DNA from: Paramacrobiotus metropolitanus | Taxonomy: Eukaryota > Tardigrada > Eutardigrada > Parachela > Macrobiotidae | NCBI RefSeq assembly: GCF_019649055.1 | Contig: NW_026570306.1 | Coordinates: 558,001 to 622,000, forward strand | Length of the DNA stretch: 64,000 nt | Reading direction: 5' to 3' | Shown here: one piece after another, positions 58,801 to 64,000 of the stretch | Position numbering within the stretch: the first letter of the stretch is position 1 | Layout: the number at the start of each line of letters is the position of its first letter | The notes under the pieces: generated by a model | Told to the model about the DNA's origin: nothing | Databases searched by the model: none | The model's input: the letters and a program-made list of their open reading frames with translations, nothing else | Position numbers and translations under genes: made by a program

Positions 58801-61800
58801 ATATAATTATCGTATTTATGTTTTTTATTTTTTTATCAAATAGAAGTACATGGCTAAAACGTTTGCGCAATTAAGTGAATAAAATTATTATTATCATACT
58901 ATGTGTTGCTTCAGCTTTCAAAAAAGTGTAAATTTCAGAATTACCACGTCGCAATAAAACTCAATAAAATTGTCCTGAAAAGAAAAAAACAAACTGTTGC
59001 ACAAAAGACTTCTGGAAAAAAGAAATCGCTGATTAATAAAAAAAGCATCGGAACTGAAAAACCAAAATTACCATTACTTCCAGTTGAAACGAACGTCAGC
59101 CAGAATCGGCAATCTACTGCCACACGGCCGTTGCACTACGAAAGCCGGTCAGAACCTGATGTCAGATTTTTATTTTCATTATCACGCGATTCTGGAAAAT
59201 CTATCGAAAATATGACAAATTCTGGTCACTCTAATACAAACATTTTTTTTCAAATCTTCTTTGAGGCACGAATTAATATAACAGAATAAAATACAGCAGA
59301 ATTTTGTGCAAATATTTACTACCTAATTTTAAAGTTCATCATAACACAAGTGAAGTATTCTTGTTGCGCAACATGTACAAAATATTTTCCCATCAACGGC
59401 TAATTTCACAAACCGTATAACACTTCGTAGTTACAATGATTGTATTTAACGGTTTATTTCATGCAAAGTTACCGTTACCATTATCACGAAAGAAATCAAC
59501 CCAAATTTAATCAAAACATGTATTTCTCGTGGACGATTTTTACAGCTCAGAAAAAAAATAAAATTTATTAAATAATATCCAAAATAAAAAGAAACTTAAC
59601 TTTTGCATGGAAAACATAAAACAACACTACCAAACAAAAAATAGTAAAATAATATAAAACATTCGATAAAACAAATAAAAATAAAATAAAGAACTCAATA
59701 ATAAAATTAAATACTTAATTTGTTGTAGAAATATAGCGAATTACCGCTAGCGCGAAATACGCGCTGACTGTACCTGCTTATGCTTGCTTGATTATGCTGT
59801 TTTCTTTTATTTACTGCTGACTTTTTTTTGTTTTAATTTATTCAAAATTTACTTACCGGTTGTAGCCGTCGCCATGGAGCATTTCCTTGCAGAAGCGCGC
59901 CTTATCCTCGCTGTCGTTGGTGTCCAGACACAGGACGAAGAGCGCCGTATCCAGCTGACGGAGACGCGCCTCGTTACCGGCCTGCACGAGACGCGCCCGC
60001 ACCGCCGCCCACCGATTCCGCTCGTCCGCCGACATGACGGCGATGGAGTCCTTGTTCGGTTTCGGCGCGGTCTTTAAAATGTGCCGGTAGCAGTTCAGAA
60101 TATCCTTCGCCGGCAAAATATTCCCTACACCCGTTAATCCACCGATTTTATTCACAGAAATAAGCATTTCTATTTTTAATGTCGGATACTGTACGGGGTG
60201 CAGCTGACTTACAGTGTACACTGATTCACTGCGTTAAATTCACCATTTATACACATTTATCGCGGGTCTGTCAATTTCCACTGCTTTTACTCCTCCCTTA
60301 TTCATACTGCATGATGTGCATATTTTCATTTTACGCAGGCAAAATAAAAAAGTTAATTTTCATACAAATCTCTCGATGCATCACGGTAAGTCAGCATAAC
60401 CGGGGAGGCATTAAAGACGAGTTAGTAGTAGTAATACACTCACAGCCCCTGCACTACGTTTATCGTCTTGGGTCGAGTACCCGTGTGCGACTAATTAAGG
60501 TAAATGCTATCACTGAAATCATTACGTTTCAATGTTTAACATAATCTGTAAATACTGAGAATACCTATTACTGAAAATACCGAAAAATACTCAAATCGCT
60601 GTTTTTTCAATGTTTAAAATTTAATCATTTTAACTGGCGTAAATCAGCGCAGGCGTAATGTCCTTTACCTCTCCAAAAAGCAATAAAACTGTTCCAGTAA
60701 AATTTGTTCCAGCCGTTAAATTTCGCAACTAACGTGATACATGTACCTACTAAGATTTCTATAGAGCAAACATCGATAAACTCGAAAACAACCCGAAATA
60801 TCGTTGCTTGAGACGGAGGTAAGTACAGCGTCCGCCAGCCCACTGTAATTCAAAAATCATCCAGAAAAATACAGAAATGAAAATCTTACGTACATTCTAT
60901 TTCCTGTCTCAGTTTAAGAAGGAAGAAAAACAGTTAAAACACACAGGAACCTGCAAACTAACCGTTGGCATCGTACACGTCGAAGGTGTAGAATTCGCCG
61001 TTGCGCAGCACGGCCACGTGCTTGGCGGCGTCGTCCTTGTACAGTTCGTCCTTGTCGGGGCGGGGAATGCGGGTGGAGTTGAAGAGATTTTTATACTGGC
61101 TCATATCCAACGGGAAGGCCTTGTACAGGTACGCGCCGTACCAGGAGATGGCCGCCGGCAATAAACTATCAAGCAAAAAATCAAGCACTTTTTTCCATGT
61201 TTTTGCCAAAAAAATTTCCCCACCCACAGTTTACCTTCGTGTATCTACTGACTTCTGCACCGGTTGCTTATCACGCTTAAATCATTTTTTTACACTATGA
61301 TATCCGATATTATCCATTAAAAATTATTTCGCATAATTACGGTAGAATAAAATTCTGCTCTATGTAAAAGTGTTGCAAAGAATATGCAGTAACGTGCACG
61401 AAAATAACACTTAGAAACTGTAGTACGCTGGATCAAGCATAACTTGCCCGGTAATGATTGACAAGTTAACAGATTGACAGTTTGACACGTATTAACATAA
61501 TTTGGCTTTAAAGTCTGTTTTTCTCACCTAACGAATCGTCGAAAGGCCGGTGTGTCGGATTTTTTCGGGTTCAGATGGTAAACGTCGGGCTCCAGGAGAT
61601 TCTGGCGTAGACTATTGCGGAAACGCAGCGCACTGAGGGTTAGATCAGCCGCTCGGACAGCCTACAACAAAAAATATAATAATCGAAAATAAAAACCAAA
61701 ATAATCATAAAAAAACGAGCGGCACGGACGGAAGTGGCAAAATTTTCGGAAAATATCCAACAAACAAAAACGCAAAATCTTCTTTTAAATTTTTCCATCG

Positions 61801-62137
61801 AAATCATGGGATCACACCTTTTCTGCATTTTCGTATTGTACAAAAAAATTACAACTCCGATAAGACGAATTATAAAATGGGAAACAACTGTTTTTCTTTA
61901 TTACGTAATCAGGGAAAATTCAAAACAGGGGGTACTGATTTCTTAATTAAACCAGCGAAAATCACGCGCCAACCTGGTCCATTTTGGCCTGGTTCGGGTC
62001 GTCGTTCATGGCGATAAAGGGAAGCGAAATTGATGACCAGGGGCTCACGGGCGCGCAGATACATGTCGAACCAGTAATCGGAGATGTACGAGGTGTGCTT
62101 GTTGTTCCGGTCCACCTCCAGTAATTTCGCATGTAAT
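55836..62137 (-). CDS. CPT2: Carnitine O-palmitoyltransferase 2, C-terminal eight exons
   Basis: Mitochondrial inner-membrane enzyme that transfers long-chain acyl groups from carnitine to CoA for beta-oxidation. Minus-strand exons: 62137-61974, 61661-61528, 61165-60963, 60124-59857, 58616-58420, 58052-57893, 57275-57044 and 56176-55836, all GT-AG. Seen motifs: N-K-H-T-S-Y-I-S (exon 1 here); [18 protein letters not shown] and [14 protein letters not shown]; catalytic His in F-E-H-A-W-G-D-G (58616 exon); [16 protein letters not shown]; and the S-T-S-T substrate motif in the last exon, which also carries [12 protein letters not shown]. These follow the full CPT2 order to the C-terminus. The N-terminal ~90-100 residues, including the targeting peptide, were not found and probably lie beyond 64000. 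One apparent frame break occurs in the first exon (see the 62026 entry). All other exons are clean. Confidence 0.9.
58830..59210. repeat. Repeat copy A (empty site) in a CPT2 intron
   Basis: About 380 bp with clear similarity to 62360-62572 joined to 63465-63560. Anchors: GTTTGCGCA (58861 / 62364), CTGTTGCACAAAAGA (58994 / 62500), GCCGTTGCACTACGAAAG (59127 / 63481) and ATTATCACGC (59177 / 63538). The spacing between the second and third anchors is 133 bp here and 981 bp in copy B. Confidence 0.8.
62015..62035 (-). other. CPT2: Apparent one-base deletion in a CPT2 exon
   Basis: In exon 62137-61974 the family-matching frame (...L-V-I-N-F) runs into a different frame at the AAA run 62026-62028. 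Past it, the neighbouring frame resumes the expected [12 protein letters not shown] segment to the donor. One base appears to be missing. Because the other seven exons are intact, a homopolymer sequencing error or a recent null allele are both plausible. Confidence 0.7.
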
Positions 62138-62572
62138 GCTATTACGAAGAAAAATTTATCCCAGATTATCCCAGTTGTTAACTTGTTATCCTTAATCACA
62201 CAGTAAGTGACGAATATTAGATTTTTCTTATATCTTCGTTAGAATTCCATTATTTCCGTTTTTTTTGTATTTTTTAAAATTAAACATACCTTTAATTTAA
62301 AATGTATTTAAATTTGTTTTTATTTCTTGCATTTTGTGTTGAATATAAATACAAGGCTAGAATGTTTGCGCACTTAATTGTATACAATTATTATCATAAT
62401 ATGCGTTGCTTCAACTCTCAAAAATTAATACATTTTCCAAAATTCAGAATCATCACATTTCAATAAAACTTAATAACTTGTCCTGAAAAGAAACAACAAC
62501 TGTTGCACAAAAGATCTCTGGAAAAAGAAACCGCCGATTAACAACAAATCGAACAAACAGAATTACTATTAC

Positions 62573-63447
62573 TTTTTTTTAAGGTCATGTCTACGCGCGA
62601 GAATACTCTCGCGCTATGAGTTTTGGCTACGCGCGAGAGTATCTCGCGCTATGATATTGACTACGCGCGAGAGTTTTTTCCCGCCCAATAAAACTACGAA
62701 CAAAACGTTTAAGAGAAGAAAAAACCGCGCGAGAATATCTCACGGAATATTTTCGACCGCCAGTTACGGCATAAACTGGAAATTGTACGGTTCTTTAATT
62801 TCATTTTTCGAACACACGTCCACGTACGTCAAAATTATTTTTCTTGAGGTGGTCAAGTTAAGAAACAAAACAGTTATTGTATCATGCAGTATGTGAGCAG
62901 TTCTCAAAGCGAAACTGTTCTGTATCCGCTGGGCAGATGCAACCGCCGGCGTATTTCCATCGTATCTGCTGCTGTTACTGTGCAGTTATGATCTTTCACC
63001 GTGGTTTTCGTTCGAGGATTAAGGCCCTGCGATCTGGGAGGAGGCGCCAATGTGCCGGTTTCGATGATGGTTAAAAACCAGTGGCGTAGTTCGTCCTCCC
63101 GGGCGTAGTTGGCGTTTTGAATCTGCTTGCCCAATAACAGGTCATGCGCAAAGGCAAACGAATATATAAGGCAGTTATTTCCTCCAGCGGATTGTCCGTA
63201 GACCGGGACGTACTCAATGCTGATCTACGGTCAGATTTTGTATTTCTTGCACTAAGAGGTGACCTTCCCGTAATTTTTGGTTGCCATGTGGTGATAAACG
63301 CACTGATTTAAATATTTGTTGGTAGTTTGTTTTGTGCGGGAAAAAAGTCTCGCGCGTAGTCAATACTCATAGCGCGAGATACTCTCGCGCGTAGCCAAAA
63401 CTCATAGCGCGGGAGGCTCTCGCGCGTAGCCATTTCGTTTTTTTAAA
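62573..63447. mobile_element. Inverted-repeat DNA element inserted in repeat copy B
   Basis: Arms of about 110 bp (62581-62693 and 63336-63440) are inverted copies. Each consists of about 2.5 tandem units of CTACGCGCGAGAGTATCTCG...CTATGAGTTTTGG, themselves palindromic around GCGCGAGA. The arms are GC- and CpG-rich in AT-rich surroundings. Tips run into short T/A runs, so exact ends and a target duplication are unclear. Comparison with copy A (58830-59210) shows about 850 bp inserted. Long inverted repeats built of tandem subunits are typical of foldback-type elements. Confidence 0.8.
62904..63224 (-). CDS. Open frame inside the element, G-G-N-N-C-L motif
   Basis: On the minus strand, an open frame follows an intron-acceptor-like ...CCGTAG at 63225 and runs 106 codons to the stop at 62904. 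Near its start it reads V-Y-G-Q-S-A-G-G-N-N-C-L-I-Y-S-F, then a helix-like A-R-E-D-E-L-R-H-W-F. The N-N-C-L part resembles the catalytic-Cys loop of OTU-type cysteine proteases; the overlapping G-Q-S-A-G-G resembles the nucleophile elbow of alpha/beta hydrolases. Either match is short and tentative. A GTAACA donor candidate follows the N-C-T segment (near 62976). It has no ATG at the start, so it would be an internal exon or a remnant of the autonomous element's gene. It is not part of CPT2. Confidence 0.35.
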   Translation of the reverse strand: MSIEYVPVYGQSAGGNNCLIYSFAFAHDLLLGKQIQNANYAREDELRHWFLTIIETGTLAPPPRSQGLNPRTKTTVKDHNCTVTAADTMEIRRRLHLPSGYRTVSL

Positions 63448-63560
63448 ACGGATGTAAAGCGGACATAACTCTGCCACACAGCCGTTGCACTACGAAAGTC
63501 AGTCAAGAACACCTTTTTAATTAACTTTTTAATTTTCATTATCACGCAATTCTGGAAAAT

Positions 63561-64000
63561 AATCAACCCATCAATAACTTAGTTTTCAAGGAATACACGG
63601 AGCTGCAGCCGTTGTTAGAGTTACCAGTACTCGAAGCACAATGTCGGAAACGCTGGAAGCATCGTCAAAGAAGTTTTAACAGAAATTAATGCCAAAAGTG
63701 AAAATTTTTATAAGTGTGCGCAAGTGATGATCACACACAATCTTTAGAAACAACTGTTGGAAAAATTGAACTAAATAAAAATTTAATGTAACAAACAAAA
63801 AAATATTTAATATACAAACATTATTTAACACATATTTAAAGTTTAAACGTATTTAATACTTTATCATTATGATTTAAGATTTTCTATCGAAATTCTTTAT
63901 TAAATGAAATATAAAAAACTGGCAGTATCTCTGAGAAGAAAGAGAAATTTCTTGCAATCAAGAATTTTAGAAAAATTTGGAATTTATATTTTAAAAAACT
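63561..64000. other. AT-rich end of window
   Basis: No CPT2 N-terminal exon and no other gene recognised. AAA/TTTAA low complexity dominates after 63770. Confidence 0.5.

Noticed and set aside
63000-63230. N-terminal exon of CPT2
   Set aside because: The frame does not match the CPT2 N-terminal region and lies between transposon inverted repeats.

Overview
This window comes from an animal nuclear genome. The evidence is a carnitine O-palmitoyltransferase 2 gene split by seven GT-AG introns, several two- and three-exon genes with conserved intron phases, and remnants of animal-type Ty3/Gypsy and LINE retrotransposons. Coding exons are GC-rich and sit in AT-rich non-coding DNA. I cannot name the species. 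A small ecdysozoan such as a tardigrade is only a weak guess.

Layout. Bases 1-9238 are the 3' part of a large Ty3/Gypsy-like LTR retrotransposon. Its pol carries reverse transcriptase, RNase H and integrase domains broken by one in-frame stop and five frame changes. After pol come a proline/lysine-rich tail with an AT-hook, 3 kb of GC-rich repeat arrays, a polypurine tract and a probable 3' LTR. Bases 9.2-22.3 kb hold no intact gene. They contain broken Gag fragments, a LINE ORF1 fragment on the minus strand, a 141-bp hAT-type MITE with an 8-bp target duplication, and several short tandem repeats and hairpins. From 22.4 to 37.4 kb there is a cluster of small four-transmembrane proteins, all with a phase-1 intron after an [L/F]-F-[Y/F]-G segment. 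It has four complete genes, one orphan first exon and one inverted exon fragment. The gene at 25.7-27.9 kb and the gene at 31.97-34.05 kb are clear tandem duplicates that share their 5' UTR intron. From 38.5 to 47.0 kb there are three copies of a cysteine-rich secreted protein (two intact, one decaying) around a secreted leucine-rich-repeat protein. At 50.8-55.1 kb lie another four-TM relative with three exons and a small two-TM Cys-rich protein. Eight exons of CPT2 occupy 55.8-62.1 kb on the minus strand; its N-terminal part is not in the window.

Working picture. The middle of the window looks like a young, lineage-specific cluster of membrane and secreted proteins growing by tandem duplication. 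Different small inverted-repeat DNA elements have landed in the introns of sister genes. Two places preserve an occupied site next to a related empty one: the intron of the 25.7 kb gene compared with the 31.97 kb gene, and a repeat in and upstream of the CPT2 exons. The second insertion carries a minus-strand reading frame with a G-G-N-N-C-L motif. No function could be assigned to the four-TM or Cys-rich families; everything beyond topology, paralogy and exon structure is inference.
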